Shown piece after piece: positions 63,267-64,000 of a DNA stretch of 64,000 bases. Origin of the DNA: Obelidium mucronatum. Lineage: Eukaryota; Chytridiomycota; Chytridiomycetes; Chytridiales; Chytriomycetaceae. A program made the translations under genes and the position numbers. Every line of letters starts with the position of its first letter. Positions within the stretch are counted from its first letter, which is position 1. The notes under the pieces were generated by a model, which made no database searches, was not told where the DNA came from, and saw nothing but the letters and a program-made list of their open reading frames with translations. Location: the NCBI GenBank assembly GCA_025765595.1, contig JAIVFH010000120.1:1-64000 (forward strand), read 5' to 3'.

Positions 63267-63875
63267 ATGGTCGATCTTACTGGCAACACCAACAGCATCC
63301 CGGCTTACGCCAACAACAACGTTATTGCTACTCAAGTCGCTGCCGGAATCCCACCCGAGCCAACCCTGTCTCCCAACAGACCAACCACTGTCCGTGGAAC
63401 CCTCACTGTGTACCTCATTGCCATCCCAATTGTCTACATTGTGATTATGCTCTCCACTTTCCTCAGCGGATACAGCGGCATCTCTTGGTTCAACATCATC
63501 AGTGCCTTACTGATTGTTGGTGTCAATGGTATGATGTACGTCGCCATCCAACCACATAAATTGACTGTCTCCTGGATGACTGGATTCGCCTACTTTTACA
63601 TTGTCCGCATGGTTCTCGAGGTCGGTTTTACTATCTGGGCACTTGTTGTGGTTGCAAGTGCGTACAATACGTATTCGCGTAGCAGTAGTTACTACTACGA
63701 TGACAGCATCATTCCATGGTGGTACTATGCAATTGTTGTTGCTGGAATGGTGATTGATGGTCTTGTTACGTTCTTTATGGTGAAGCATGCTTTTACTTTG
63801 AGAGCCTATGCGACGCAAGTTCACCAGATTACGGGAGGTCAAGTTGTTCAAGTTGTTGTCTTGAACAAAGTTTAA
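63267..63875 (+). CDS. Four-helix membrane protein, 202 aa (family M, member 3)
   Basis: Single exon. An N-terminal tail of about 45 residues rich in Asn, Pro and Thr precedes hydrophobic segments at about 46-69, 75-95, 104-131 and 150-172. The third starts VSWMTGFAYFYIVRMVLE and the last is followed by LRAYA, as in the protein at 55382. A Ser/Tyr-rich loop lies between helices 3 and 4. Immediately after the stop is a 22-base A tract. Function unknown; likely a paralog of the proteins at 55382 and 56140. Confidence 0.75.
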   Translation: MVDLTGNTNSIPAYANNNVIATQVAAGIPPEPTLSPNRPTTVRGTLTVYLIAIPIVYIVIMLSTFLSGYSGISWFNIISALLIVGVNGMMYVAIQPHKLTVSWMTGFAYFYIVRMVLEVGFTIWALVVVASAYNTYSRSSSYYYDDSIIPWWYYAIVVAGMVIDGLVTFFMVKHAFTLRAYATQVHQITGGQVVQVVVLNKV

Positions 63876-64000
63876 AAAAAAAAAAAAAAAAAAAAATAAG
63901 ATGGTTTTCTTTTTTCTGATTTTTTTTTTTTTTTTTCGTTTCCTTTCAACAAAAAAAAATAGACATTATTATTTCAAAGTTAAAAGAACCTGATAGTCAA

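Noticed and set aside
1..64000. tRNA or rRNA genes
   Set aside because: No cloverleaf-like sequences or rRNA motifs were noticed on either strand by eye. A dedicated covariance search was not possible.

Overview
The window is eukaryotic nuclear DNA. Genes are split by short GT-AG introns (mostly 45-90 nt) and there are no operons. The two recognisable housekeeping genes are an ACAA2-type mitochondrial 3-ketoacyl-CoA thiolase (57006-59261, minus) and NPR3/NPRL3 of the GATOR1 complex (59317-62298, plus). Both fit an opisthokont. Compact genes, tiny introns and homopolymer-rich spacers suggest an early-diverging, chytrid-like fungus, but that placement is an inference.

Layout. Positions 1-471 hold the 3' end of an unrecognised gene. 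From about 627 to about 54.7 kb lies one large segmental tandem duplication. Its unit is gene A (NYN-like nuclease fold, plus), gene B (unknown family, plus), a satellite array, gene C (NYN-like, minus), then gene D (plus). Unit 1 is A1 647-1554, B1 2614-4306, array 1 4.5-13.5 kb, C1 13743-14541, D1 15345-17374. Unit 2 is A2 18044-18961 (premature stop), B2 19741-21446, array 2 21.6-24.3 kb, C2 24475-25280, D2 26333-28372. Unit 3 is A3 29056-29968, B3 30734-32440, array 3 32.6-53.2 kb, then a divergent broken NYN gene E (53818-54765, minus) in the position of C, with no D partner.

B and D are paralogs: their spliced proteins align and five introns fall at matching positions with the same phase. 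Each unit therefore holds two versions of one two-gene module, a NYN-fold protein beside a B/D-family protein, once in tandem (A-B) and once divergent (C-D). A degenerate NYN remnant also lies on the minus strand just upstream of D2. This repeated pairing is the best candidate here for an undescribed system; its function cannot be read from the sequence.

The arrays always lie between the converging 3' ends of a B gene and a C or E gene. They are built from a 182-bp monomer (about 66 copies) nested in a 1.26-2.34 kb higher-order repeat (about 19 copies: 5, 2 and 12).

From 55.3 kb to the end the sequence is single copy. Three small four-helix membrane proteins (55382-55885, 56140-56697, 63267-63875) look like one family, and a shorter membrane protein lies at 62455-62859. 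Introns of the thiolase and NPR3 genes carry clusters of a GC-rich hairpin element. No tRNA, rRNA or CRISPR locus was seen.
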